A stretch of DNA of 64,000 bases from Rosellinia necatrix. Taxonomy: Eukaryota > Ascomycota > Sordariomycetes > Xylariales > Xylariaceae. The position numbers and the translations under genes are program-made. The notes under the pieces are model-generated. The model saw only the letters and a list, made by a program, of their open reading frames with translations, ran no database searches and had not been told where the DNA came from. Numbering within the stretch: position 1 is the stretch's first letter; each line of letters opens with the position of its first letter. The stretch spans positions 3,286,001 through 3,350,000 of the forward strand of contig JAGYVD010000001.1 in assembly GCA_021209875.1 (NCBI GenBank), written 5' to 3'. Below are positions 36,244-47,671 of this stretch, in pieces.

Positions 36244-38924
36244 ATGGCGTCGTCTCGGAAACGCGCGCTGCGCGACATGGCGCCAGACGAAGATGCCCAA
36301 CAGCACCCATCCCACCCGGGCCTGCTGCAACGTATTCGAAACTCATGGCAATTTGCGAACCTCTTCCAGTGGATTTACCTCTTTGGCCGGGTGGTCAAGA
36401 TCGACGAGAGCATTGATATAGATGTACGCTGGTCTCCTTCCCCGCTTGCCCACGAGCCCTGTTCTGACTAATTGGTGATACATTAGGATCTCGAAGCCGA
36501 ATGCCTCAAGCCGCAATCTACCGTTCTCGTCGACATCGGGCTCGCCCTGTTGAAGTTCGTGTCGTCGCATCGCGGTTTAACGTACGTCATCGACGGCCTT
36601 GCGCCGCTACACTGCCGGAACAAACGTAGAATGCTGACGAAGACTATAGTCGCGATCTCTTCGACGAATATACCCGCCGGCAATACGTTGCTAAAGCCCC
36701 GGATCACAATCCTTTTGGAGTTGACGAATCGCCGGCAAAGTTCAACGATTTCCATGCCTTGTTGAAGGTTTGGCTGCTCCCCGTCCTCGCTAATATCCGA
36801 CTGCTTACACTCTAGTATCAAGATCCGAGTCCTCCAGCAGCTCACCCAGTGGGTAATGCTTCATCCTGAGCGCATCCGCGAGAAGATGGACGAACAGAAG
36901 CCGAGCGATCAGACCGACTGGGTTCGTGACCGCTTGACCAACAGCTAGGCCACGAGGAGCTAACGGGATAATAGCGTATCGAGCCTTCCGGGTGGGATAG
37001 TGAGGATCGTACATACTACATCCTCGACGACAACCGTCTCTACCGCATGACGCCCCCCTCGCCCACACTACAAGCATGGAAGCCAAAGAAAAACACCAAA
37101 AAGGCGAAAGCCGCCGCGAGAGCCTCGAAACGACAGCGGACATCGCGGTCCGCCACTCAAAGCCACGATACGGTTGGCGATGATACCACGTCGGATGTCG
37201 AGGAAGTAACTGGGCCCGAGGATGATGGCTTTGGCGGCGCCAAATGGGAGTGTATTGCAGTCTCTCTAAAAGATGTCCAAACCTTTCTGGCAGCTATCCG
37301 AAAGACTCGCGATGATAACGAGAGGATTCTCAGATCCACTATTGAAGAGCACTTATTACCTATACTAGAGAAACAAGAGGAGTCACGCAAGCGCAAAGCA
37401 CTGCAAAAAGAAAAGGAATTACTCAACCTTGAAAAGATGGCTCACGCCAAGAGGTCGAGCCGCATTGCTGGCAAGGCAGAGCAGCAGAAATTACAGCAGC
37501 AAGCCAGGGAAGATGAAGAAAGGCGCCAGAGGGAGGAACGGACCGCAAGAAAAGAGGAACAGAAGCGCTTAAAGTTAGAGAAGGAATATAATAATCGAGC
37601 GCGATCTCGAGAGGAGAGATTAAAAGAGCGGGAAACCAAACGTCTACAGCACGAAGAGGATCTTTCTCAGCTCTCGGAAGACAGTAAGAACCTGAGTGGA
37701 GATGGCCGGACGTCCAAACGGCGGCTAAATGCCAAAATCGCCAAGAGCAAGCGCGTGCTACAAGACCTGGAAGACGAAGCTGAGGACTGGGTTTTCGACT
37801 GCATCTGTGGCGTTTATGGCCAGGTTGATGATGGTACGCACAGCGTCGCCTGCGAGAGGTGTAGCATTTGGCAGCATAGCAAATGTGTAGGCATCAGCGA
37901 GGAGGAGGCGGACCGGGACGATTTCCATTTTCTCTGCGAAAGCTGCCGACGTCATCAATCTTCTCGTCCAGACACCAAACCAGGAATCAAATTGAAGATT
38001 GCCCAACCGGACGCCTTATCTACATCCCGGAGAGACAGCACCGAATCACCTATCCAGCCACCGCCAGAACTAGCGCAGAGTTCCGACAGCATAGTCCAAA
38101 TACCGACCAAGGCTATCAACCGTTCAGATGTTGCACGCCCCGCTCAGCATGTGGAGGCCGTTGACCGATCTCAACTGCCACCGGCGCCGCGGCCCTCAGG
38201 CTTTCCGAGTATTCCAATAAAGGTAGCCGGCCAGAGTCATGCGCTGCCGCCTGTGTCGCCATACACCAACGGGGACGGGGTTCATGCTTTCTCCTCTCCG
38301 CACCCGGCTTTGTCTCCTCCGGAACAATCGCCCAACAAATCGAGGGTCTACTCTACTCTTTTCATCCCGTTGTCCGACGTTGAGAATTATACGTCGTCAG
38401 GGTCAATTAAACTACCCCAGAAAGGAATGTTTTACCCCCCTGCGAAGAGCACTGCTCAAGGGCCACTAAACAACCTGCCGCCTACCACGGCTGGACCAGC
38501 GGCATCGATAGCCGTCATACCCGATTCGCCCCCAAAGAAACCCATCGATATTGCGAACAGCCATCTGGCCAGCACCTCGCCGTCAGGCGTGGCCTCCAAG
38601 GCGTTTCCGCTATCCATCCAGACCCCGACTTCTGCCATACACGGCCAACGATCCGTTTTCTCAACACCGCAGCTAGACAGGTCGGTTTTTGGCGCCAATG
38701 ATGCTACCCCCAGTCTTCCGCCAAGTAGGAACGGCATTTCACCGATGAAACGCTCGCCGCCACCACAGCAACCAGGCACTAGAATTCATTCGTCACCGGC
38801 TCCTGCAATCCTACCACCTATCACTACCTTACCACCTTCACCATCAGAACAGATCCTCACACCGCCGATCAAGCCTGCCGAGCCTACACGGCCGGGACAG
38901 AGTACTTTGGGGTCTCCAGGATGA
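36244..38924 (+). CDS. PHD-finger chromatin protein with N-terminal DDT/WHIM-like region
   Basis: Five exons, 36244-36423, 36487-36581, 36650-36767, 36823-36921 and 36975-38924, join in phase and give 813 residues. The N-terminal 200 residues (LFQWIYLFGRVVKID, LVDIGLALLKFV, LFDEYTRRQY, IRVLQQLTQW, PSGWDSEDRTYYILDDNRLYR) resemble the DDT/WHIM arrangement of ISWI-associated remodelling subunits. A very long charged coiled-coil follows (residues about 295-430). Then comes one PHD zinc finger, CICG...CERCSIWQHSKC...LCESC (about 438-490), which reads histone tails. The rest is Pro/Ser-rich and probably disordered. A nuclear role in chromatin regulation is inferred. The last splice acceptor before exon 4 is AAG, not the more upstream TAG, because only that keeps the frame. 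Confidence 0.9.
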
Positions 38925-39300
38925 TATCCGACTTGACACGAACGAACAGGAGCGGGGTTGGGCCATCGGGATGCAAGAGAGACGAGGGCAGAGTTAAGGA
39001 GGTATTAATACTCGAATACGATTATAACCCCTTCATACCTCGTCGAATTGAAATTAAACGTAGTAAAGTAAGTTTCTAGAATGATTTTATGCTTCATTGA
39101 TCGGAATAGTGCAAATTAGCTAATCCCATGTAGGCAAGCATACTGATGGGTCACTTACGGCAAGGGCGGGATCATAGGGCCAATAGTTCTGCCCTCCCAC
39201 ACATGCCTCGGGGAGAGGAAAATTGAAGATAGTGACAATTGTACGGAATACAACGAACGCATCATCCTACAGCGTTTAGACAGGCCGGCGTAGATTATAT

Positions 39301-39527
39301 AATCATGTCGGTTGTAGGGATCACGGAGTGAGTAGATAGGCTTGTTCTAGGCAGTAGGGGGGGTGTGGTGGTTGTATTTAGGGCTCAATACGGTTAACAA
39401 TTGATTCCTGAACCCTTCAGGACCCAAGGGGGTCCCGAAGGTCCTTATATACACCCATTTCCAGTACTAGAACCACCCTAGGTGTCGGGTGGTAGCTAGC
39501 AGGGTCATTATTGGACCTGACAAATCA
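39301..39527. mobile_element. Solo LTR of a retrotransposon, with target-site duplication
   Basis: The element is 39306-39522 (217 bp). It starts TGTCGG and ends CTGACA, with TGTC/GACA inverted ends. It is flanked on both sides by the 5-bp direct repeat AATCA (39301-39305 and 39523-39527). A TTATATACACCC TATA-like stretch lies inside at about 39444. No internal retrotransposon sequence is next to it, so it is a single LTR left by recombination. Orientation and superfamily cannot be told; 5-bp duplications fit copia- or gypsy-type elements. Confidence 0.72.
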
Positions 39528-41691
39528 TAACAATATGGTGGCAAGCATCCGCCTTCTCAGCTGATCCAACATTAAGCTCCATAATCATATCTCCCATGCC
39601 GAAGACAAGATAGAGGCATCAGTCAAGATTCAAGATCCACTTCACTACCAATAGTTGAACGGTACTGACATGTGGTAAATTTATGGCCCACTAGATTACC
39701 TACGTAACTATCAAAACGAGACGGCAAGGCAGCAAGACGATGGAGCAGGATTGGTATAGGTTAATAGGTATTACAGGATGATACTACCCCCTCTCGTTTT
39801 CAAAACACTACCAGGCTCATGACTTGTAGAGGAAAGCAGCACAGTATATCCAAGTTATCAACAGTTTATGTTTGCAACTCGACTAACCATCTCTTCCCAG
39901 CCCAACCCAAACACCCCCCCTTTCCCTTTTTTCAGGGGGCTTAATTCCACTTAGTTAATGTTAACTAACTTTTGGGCGGCAACCAGTATCTCGCCTAATG
40001 CCTATTAGCGTTCTATCTCGTCATTTTTTATTATTTTTTTTTTTTTAACTTGGAGACCAATTGTTTCTATTATCCCTGTTTATACGACATGATAGATCGT
40101 CATGGATGATTATATCCACATCCACCACCTTCTACCCCGACACTGGAGTACGTGTCCATGTCTCGCCAATATGCCCAAATGCTACAGGAGTTCGCAGTGC
40201 CCGAATGTGTGCGCGCACCCGACGACGGAAGGCCAGAAACACCGATCCAATCGGGTTTAGCGAGCCCGACAGCCTGATAAACACGTACCCGCAACGTCGA
40301 AGGCTCTACATTGTGATTGGCAATGGCAACATACGCCGGGGTTGATCTGTCACACGATTCCGATGGTCAGGAAGAACTGCTGGCCAGGGCGCCGAGACAC
40401 ATGCACCTGTATACACCAGGGGCTCGCTCCCGGGAATGAGCCAATTCTCGCGTTGAGTGTTAATCGTTGTGCTTGTTCTCCGTTTTCAGGTAGCAGTGGA
40501 CAATCGGCAAGTCGTGTATTCCCATGGCAACACTCACTCTGACCTACAAATAATACCGTGTCCGTCTTGAATAGAGCGGTATCTAGCACTACAGTTACGT
40601 AGCGTGAGTGGGAGTGGCCATTGGTGTTCAGCAGAGATAAGAGTCACCACCACCGGCACACGTCAATACAGTACACCCTAAATCTCTTCCAAGCCGAGAA
40701 GCCTAAGCTGAGAAGCCTAAGCCGAGAAACCTAGGCCGTATGTGCCCGTTCCTAAGCTATACTGTATGGAAACTAGAAATGGGAAACATATATGGAAAGT
40801 GGAAAGGGGCACCAGAGCGACTTGCCAGCACTCGTGAGAAATGAGAGACAGCTTTGTACTGTGATGAATATGATCGTTAATATGCTGCGGGGTGTTACGA
40901 GGGTTCTTGGCAAACAATCTCAAGACTCAGCAGCATATGTGTACCTACCGGAAACAGTGCTCTACGGCATATAACAACATAACAAAATATATGAGCGGGT
41001 GGCAGTGACCGTGCACTGGTAATCGCCAAGATGGCCACAGTAGCAGTGAGTGATAGTGGTTATGACTTGATGCTACGCGAATGTCTACCATGCTGGCTTA
41101 AACAAGGTCAATCCTGGGCAGTGCAACAGCCCACACTACACCAATATAATTACCAGGCTTTTGGGGATTTGGATGCGGGAGTAATGTTGGAATTGCTCAC
41201 AGGGCTGAGACTCGCTAGCCTAGTTAGGCATGCGGACGATGGGGCTTCTGGCAAGCTGAATATGTCAATGTTTCAAGAGAAACAACCACCAACCAGATGA
41301 CCAGGAGGAAGCTACTAACACCATGGCAACACAGTACTTTTGTAAATTGTGTCAGAACCGGAAATGTAGCAGAGACGATAATCATGTCCATGCATTGGCA
41401 GCTAGAGTTGATTAGCAAAGCAGCCATGGAATGACTTAGTCATGTCCAGAGGTAGAAATATCCATATAATGATTTTCATGGTCGGCGATGATGATGCCTG
41501 ACGGACGACAGCATTGTGCACCGCCGCATAATACAATAATAATACAATAATAATATATAGCGCGAGGAACCATGAAAATCTCGTCATATCGCTGTCTAGG
41601 ACACCTTTGCCGTCCGATCATCATAAATACAACGATACAGCATACATAATTACCGGGTACGTATGTTTACTTTGGCAAAGTAAATATTCGA

Positions 41692-41720
41692 TATTTTGTA
41701 TTTTGTATTTTGTATTTTGT
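41692..41720. repeat. ATTTTGT tandem repeat
   Basis: Four consecutive 7-base units, followed by GGGATAGT-type units. It lies in the gene-poor region. Confidence 0.85.
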
Positions 41721-42349
41721 GGGAAAGTGGGATAGTGGGATGGATAGTGGGATTGTAGTAACTGGTCAAGGTTCAAGGTTTTAATTATTTTAATGTCTAC
41801 AACACTCGGATACTATAACCAATGTTCCTCATGTAAAACCAGTCAGTTACCAGGTCTTACCTCCACCGCCAACTTGTCCGATTAATTACCCTGACGCCAG
41901 CGTTAACAAATTCCAACGGCTGAACCACTACTTATTATATATTCGTGTGCAGGTTCAGTGGCCGGAATTAGGCAAAGTCTACTAGTGATGGCCTCGCCAC
42001 GGGCATACGCTCGATACAAACCTACAAACCCCTAATCCTGGCGTGGAATGGCTGGAGGAAATCGGCCCAACAGCAAGACAAGCATGCCGTGTGAGGACAA
42101 ACTTCATTTTACGTTGCTTTTGCACATTGTCTTTTTTTTTTTTCTCCTTTACCAGCGTTGGCGGCTTTCAGCTACTAATAATTCTGTTCTGCCTCCCCAA
42201 TCGACGTCCAAACAGCCAACGGCACTAATGCCAGTAGCCGCTCTGCAACAGGGATAAACACTGCAAACACTACACGAACCGGGGCATGGATGACGATGGC
42301 TATTTAGGGTAGGGGGTGTAACTGCACCACAGTGTCTGGGCTGCACGCC

Positions 42350-42371
42350 AGTAGTAGTAGTAGTAGTAGTG
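42350..42371. repeat. (GTA)n microsatellite
   Basis: Seven tandem units in non-coding sequence. Confidence 0.88.
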
Positions 42372-44205
42372 CTGGGGATGTGGGCTTGAGGACGAGGGCC
42401 TGGAAAACTCCCGTGCACTCAAGGTGAGGGCTAAGACAGCAAATACCCCAGTGGCTTGCTGTAGCTTACACAGAACCGATGCGGGACGAGACATGGAACA
42501 GGTAAACCGTTCCTGCATTTGGACGCGTTCCTCCAGGGAAAATCAAAGGAATGCAGAGTGCAGAATGCAGGGCCTGTGGCAACTTCTACGTCTTACGAGA
42601 GAAACGTTTTCGGTGTTGTAGGGCACCAGCTTCTCTGACAGCCACGGAGGCGGGGGACGGGAACATCCAAAAACTAACCTTGTCTCTGGTTCTATCGAAG
42701 AGCGAATTCGGCCTGGCCCTAATGGCAGGCAGCCTTTCCTAGTGTCCTCCTACTTCCTTGGGTCCCCAACCATCATCTGGGTAATGCTCCTGTTCCGCCT
42801 AGGTTGGCCTTCCTCGTGATGCTGCGAAGCCTGTCTGGATATTGCCCCCGTATCATGCGGCTCATTATGCGGTAGAACACCCACAAAGCTGTTTACTCAC
42901 CTGACTTCTGACTTCGTAGATACTAAGTCTAATCCCAAGTGCCTTTCCAGCCTACGGCAGGGGGCATGGCATGGCATGGCATGGCATTGCATCGCCGGGC
43001 AGCATACTTGTGGAATACAGAACACAGGGTACAGTCTAGTCCGGAATACCCCGTGCTGAGGAGGGAGGAGGTACTTGTACATTTCCACACCGAACACTGA
43101 ACACGGACACAGTTACACCCACCGGATTTTCTAGTGCAATTCTAGGACGAGGCACACCTTTTCTAGCATCCCGCAATGTCATCTCCCATCTTCTTCACTT
43201 TCCGCATGCGGTAGTCTCGCTGCAGAGCATCAAAGAAATGTAGGGGGAAGGAAATACAAATAACAACCGGCCCGTGATTCTCTTTCTCGGGGTCGGCGGA
43301 ATTAAAGAAGTTCTTTTGTCGTCGTTGCTGTACCAGAATGTCTGTTTGACAAAGACTGCCTCTAGTAGCAGTTCATCCTCTGTTCGTTGTCGTTAGGATA
43401 CCGGTTACCATCACGGCGCCTGGGCAAAGTAAACCCTTATGGGCCTATCTATACATACATACGTACTTTGTAAAAAGCCGCCTCAACTGCCGCCTGATAA
43501 CCTTGAGCATAACTGCTCAACCGTCGAAGCAACCACCAAACTTGGCCCCCTCTCCCATCGCCGGCTTAGACATACAGATAACGTACGGTTACATGAGCCA
43601 TCCGGTAACTTGGCCCCAAAAGTTACACCAGACGAAACAATACACAATTAGATCCTCAGTATCGTCAATAAGGACTCTCACTCCACAACCAAAGTTGTTT
43701 CTCCCAGAGGTAATGCCAACAAAGAAACCCAAAGGGCAACCAGTGAGGCGTCCAGTTTAGAGGCGTTTCGTCAACAAGCTGCACCTCATCGAGACCCGTA
43801 TCATACATTACCGGCTGTAACAAGAGGGGCGTGTGTGCTGATCGATAATTCAACGCCCAGTTCATCATCCCATCTGCTTCATCCACCGGGGATAGCATAC
43901 CTACAATAACGGGCGCCTTATTTCCCAGCAGGACACTACCGTCGTATCCGGGACCCGCACAATATATTCTAAGTCCTTAGCCTGACGGGATAGCGTGTCA
44001 CGTCTGGGAGCAACTCCGAGAGCGCCAACAAGGCGAGATCCGTCGTACGGGGCGCGCTGTCTTGCGCTCGCTCACGCCTTCTTACCCTTCAGCCCAGATA
44101 TCTCGCTACCAAGACGAACTCAGGCTCTGTATTAGGTTCGTGCCAGAAGTCCATTCCCTCACCTGACCGACCAGTCCTGCACGTACCCCTGTCCCCGGCC
44201 TGTAC

Positions 44206-44223
44206 TTTTTTTTTTTTTTTTTT
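44206..44223. repeat. Poly-T run
   Basis: Eighteen consecutive T on the plus strand, about 1.1 kb before the HMG-box gene. Confidence 0.9.
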
Positions 44224-45337
44224 AAAATGTCCTGCCTCTGCCATGTCACTGCTGCGGCCTGCAACCGCCTATCGGAAAAATGCAACCCCCCCTTCTCCCC
44301 CTATTTTCTGACAGCTCCCAATGCTGCGAAATACATTCCCCCCCTCCACCGCGGCTTATTGGCCAAGGCTGGCCGTCGATCTCTGCCGCGTGAGCAAACT
44401 GGCTAGCGACCGGCGGGCAGGATGCTAGGCATCATGTATGGATGGGGGGGAGGCGTCGTGCAGGGTCGATGTTGGCGATGGAAACGAGCGGAAGAGACGT
44501 ATCATGTAACATTAAAGACTGATTCGCTGGCAGATTCCTCAAGTGGATGTTTTGTTTTTGTTTTTTGGTTCCTCGGCCCAACATACAAGCCCACCCCCCT
44601 CCCTTGGATTCAGATCCGAACTCTTCGGCAACCCGGCATCACTTATCACCTTCTCCCCGTAGAAGTGTCGAGGGAAGCGCGATATTAAGATTTGCGATCT
44701 ATCCATCCCGTGACCGCTCATCCGTGTCCCATTCCAAGCTCCGGCCCATATCGCGTGCCCGGGACACAGGGCTTACGGCCGCCCAGATACGCTTGGGAGA
44801 CTGAGGGGGTAGCGTCTCTTGCGAAGAAGACGCCGGAGGTCAAGTATCGTTAACCCAAAAGGCTACATACATACCATCGTCGGTATCCCAGTGTCTGTCT
44901 GTCGATACTAGGTTCATATCGTCATTGCTACCGTTGCTACGAATAGGCCGCCGGTTCTACAGCTATTTGGTTCTGGAAACCCATCTGCGGCGCAACCGGA
45001 CCGGACCCAGCCGGCCCCTGAGGCTCGTGAACTTGCGTGTGTCCTGACTACTATTGACCTGCCTCACATGTGTATGCACATGGTAGAACGATCAAACCCT
45101 GGGAATAGATAACGTCGAATGTTACCCTAACTCTCCCTTGCAGCCGGACAAGCCTTTGAACAATTCCTTTCAGTCTTCCGCTCCTGAAAGGCACCATTAT
45201 CCGCCTCACCAAAAGAACGCTCCGTTTAAATTCACCCCCAAGCCGCTTTTCGCGTCTGGGCTGAAAGATAAATACTTCTATTCTAAGACCTCTCAAACCG
45301 CTCGACCACTCCACAAGAACAAGGAGAACTTGATGAG

Positions 45338-47671
45338 ATGGCGAAGAGCGACCCGCCATCCCCAGCACTATCAGGCATACTCAGCCGAACCGACGATGCG
45401 CTACACAGCGGATTCCAACAGTTAATCCAACATAATGCGACATCCACACCATACATCCAACAAGAGCAACAACAACAACAACAACAACCAGTCGATATAA
45501 ATAGCCATATGGGATCGAACCCGCACTCCAGATATTCGAGTCCGGGGCCGCAAACGAACACAATGCCGACATACGACCACCACACGCCGATCCACCACGC
45601 ATCTCCGTACCCGGCGCCTCCTCCATATAGGGGGGGTTACCACGCCGCGTACCCCGTGGACCCAAGCCCCTATCCCCCACTCCCGGACGTGGGATCCTCC
45701 ACGGTAGGTTTCCCCGGGCCGGCGGGCCACGCCCACGCCCACGCACAGGCACACGACGGTACTGACGGGCCCGGGGCCGCGCAGACATCGCACAACGCGT
45801 ACAGCACGCCGGCCACGTCGCCGCCGACGCCGGTCCAGGCCGACGGGATCACGACGCGGAGCGGGCGTGCGATAATACGGCCGGCGGCAGCAGCAGCAGC
45901 GGCGGCGGCGGCGGCGGCGGCGGCTACGGCGACGGCTTCCTCGCGGGTCGAGAGGGCGCAGCCGAAGCCGCGGTCGAAGAAGCGGAAGCGGGCGGTGGGG
46001 GACGCGTACCCGGAGCCGTCGGGGATCGCGCTCGGGGACCCGCTCAGCGAGCTGGTCAAGGCGATCGCGGCGGACGTGACGGACACGGACATCGAGGCGT
46101 ACGTGGGCCGGTCCCCCGAGGAGCGCCGCCGCGAGGTCGCCCAGTCCAAGAACGGCAAGGTCAAGCGCCCCATGAACGCCTTCATGCTGTACCGCAAGGC
46201 CTACCAGAACCGCACCAAGGAGTGGAAGCGCCTCGACGATATCCGCCGCCGCGAGGAGAGCGCGGCCGCGGCCGCCGGTGGCGGAGATGGCCGCCCCGAG
46301 AAGGGCCACGATAATCATCAGGTCATCTCCCAGGTCTGCGGCCTCAGCTGGAACATCGAGCCCCAGCAGCTGCGCGACCAGTACGACGAGTGGGCCAAGA
46401 TCGAGCGCAACAACCACAAGCTCGCCTTTCCGGACTACAAGTTCGCGCCGGCCAAGTCCAAGACCAAGAAGCCGGCCGGCGGCGGAGGAGGGGGAGGTGG
46501 CGGAGGGCCGGGCGGTGGTGGCGCTGGGAGCGGCCGCGGCGGCGGGGGCGGCGGTGACTCGGACGACGACAACGCGTCGAACCTCGACGCCTACGATTTC
46601 CACGAGTGGGGGCCCGGCAGCGGCCCGCCGTCGCGGAGCCAGACCCGGTCGGCGCGGTTCGCGGACCCGGACGCCGACTACGGCCTACCCCAGGGGGTTT
46701 ACCCGCACTCCGTGTACACGTCCCCCTCGCCGGGCATGCAGGCGGCGCGGCTCCCGGCGGCGTACGGCGCGCAGGCCGGGATGCGGGGCGGCCACCATAT
46801 GGCGGCGCACCAGTCGTCGTTCCCGTACCCGAATCCGGGCAAGCCGCGGCCGGGGGACTACGGGTTGACGCTGGCGCATGGCAACCAGTACTACCATACC
46901 GGTGCCGAGCTCTTGCCGCAGCAGCATCAGCAGCAGCACGGGTATTCGCAGCAGCAGCTGCTGTATCACCAACAACAACAACAGCAGCAGCACCACCACC
47001 ACCACTACGGCAGCGGCGGCGGCGGCGGCGTACAGTACGGCGTCCACCCGTCCCACCCGCAGCACCACCATCAGCCATACCAGGGCGTTCCGACCTACGT
47101 CGATAACGCCTACGTCAACCGTGCGGCCTCGCCGGCCGCGTCGTTCCACAACCTCGACCACGCCGTTTACGGCGACATCTTGACCACGGCGTCGTACGTC
47201 CCGCAAGTCGTACACTCGCACACAGCCGTCCCGCCGTCCCACCAGCACCTCCAGAACCAGATAGACCCGTCACTGATGCCGGCGCACCAGGGGCCGGGTG
47301 CTGGCGGCGGCCCGGCTGCGCACGAGGTCGCGTACGATACTCTCGGCCTGCTGGGCCTGGGCCCGGGCGGCGACATCGCCGGGGACGGTCTGGCGTCGTA
47401 CCAGCTAGACCAGCACGTCGCGGGCGGCGGGCACTTGGGTTCGCCGCACCCGCAGCAGTTTGAGCAAGCCTTTGACGCGTCTAGCGTGGAGGTAGGAGGA
47501 GGAGGAGGAGGAGGGGGAGGAAGCGCAGGAGTGGGCGATGACGCGGCGCCGCAGGCGGCGGACGACAAGGCGGGCTCTACCGACTGGGAGACCGCTCTCG
47601 GCGCTGGTACCGAGTTCCATCTTGAGGATATCGATCAGATCCTCGGGACGACAGATAGCCCCGGAGGCTAG
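45338..47671 (+). CDS. HMG-box transcription factor (Ste11/FMF-1-like candidate)
   Basis: One exon, 777 residues. The HMG box spans residues about 272-370: KVKRPMNAFMLYRKAYQNR at its start, NHQVISQVCGLSWN in the middle and LRDQYDEWAKIERNNHKLAFPDYKF at its end. Between helices 1 and 2 there is an extra Ala/Gly-rich insert of about 25 residues (EESAAAAAGGGDG). The FPDYKF end is typical of the Ste11/FMF-1-like and MATA-type fungal group, which control mating and sexual development. That assignment is inferred from the box alone. The rest is low complexity: poly-Gln (45466-45490), poly-Ala (45890-45925), poly-Gly (46480-46555), His/Gln stretches (46910-47010) and poly-Gly (47490-47525). A basic PRSKKRKRA stretch sits before the box and may be a nuclear signal. 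The gene is very GC-rich, so its antisense frames look open by chance. Confidence 0.9.
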   Translation: MAKSDPPSPALSGILSRTDDALHSGFQQLIQHNATSTPYIQQEQQQQQQQPVDINSHMGSNPHSRYSSPGPQTNTMPTYDHHTPIHHASPYPAPPPYRGGYHAAYPVDPSPYPPLPDVGSSTVGFPGPAGHAHAHAQAHDGTDGPGAAQTSHNAYSTPATSPPTPVQADGITTRSGRAIIRPAAAAAAAAAAAAAATATASSRVERAQPKPRSKKRKRAVGDAYPEPSGIALGDPLSELVKAIAADVTDTDIEAYVGRSPEERRREVAQSKNGKVKRPMNAFMLYRKAYQNRTKEWKRLDDIRRREESAAAAAGGGDGRPEKGHDNHQVISQVCGLSWNIEPQQLRDQYDEWAKIERNNHKLAFPDYKFAPAKSKTKKPAGGGGGGGGGGPGGGGAGSGRGGGGGGDSDDDNASNLDAYDFHEWGPGSGPPSRSQTRSARFADPDADYGLPQGVYPHSVYTSPSPGMQAARLPAAYGAQAGMRGGHHMAAHQSSFPYPNPGKPRPGDYGLTLAHGNQYYHTGAELLPQQHQQQHGYSQQQLLYHQQQQQQQHHHHHYGSGGGGGVQYGVHPSHPQHHHQPYQGVPTYVDNAYVNRAASPAASFHNLDHAVYGDILTTASYVPQVVHSHTAVPPSHQHLQNQIDPSLMPAHQGPGAGGGPAAHEVAYDTLGLLGLGPGGDIAGDGLASYQLDQHVAGGGHLGSPHPQQFEQAFDASSVEVGGGGGGGGGSAGVGDDAAPQAADDKAGSTDWETALGAGTEFHLEDIDQILGTTDSPGG

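Larger units (their letters stand above)
38925..45337. other. 6.4-kb gene-poor region upstream of the HMG-box gene
   Basis: I find no open frame that looks coding. It holds the solo LTR at 39306-39522 and several simple repeats: ATTTTGT units at 41692-41720, (GTA)7 at 42350-42371, GGCAT units near 42961-42985 and a T18 run at 44206-44223. The last 1-2 kb may be the promoter and long leader of the HMG-box gene. Confidence 0.55.

Noticed and set aside
45422..46603. A 393-codon antisense frame across the HMG-box gene
   Set aside because: The sense frame is a clear HMG-box protein and the region is extremely GC-rich, so an open antisense frame is expected by chance.
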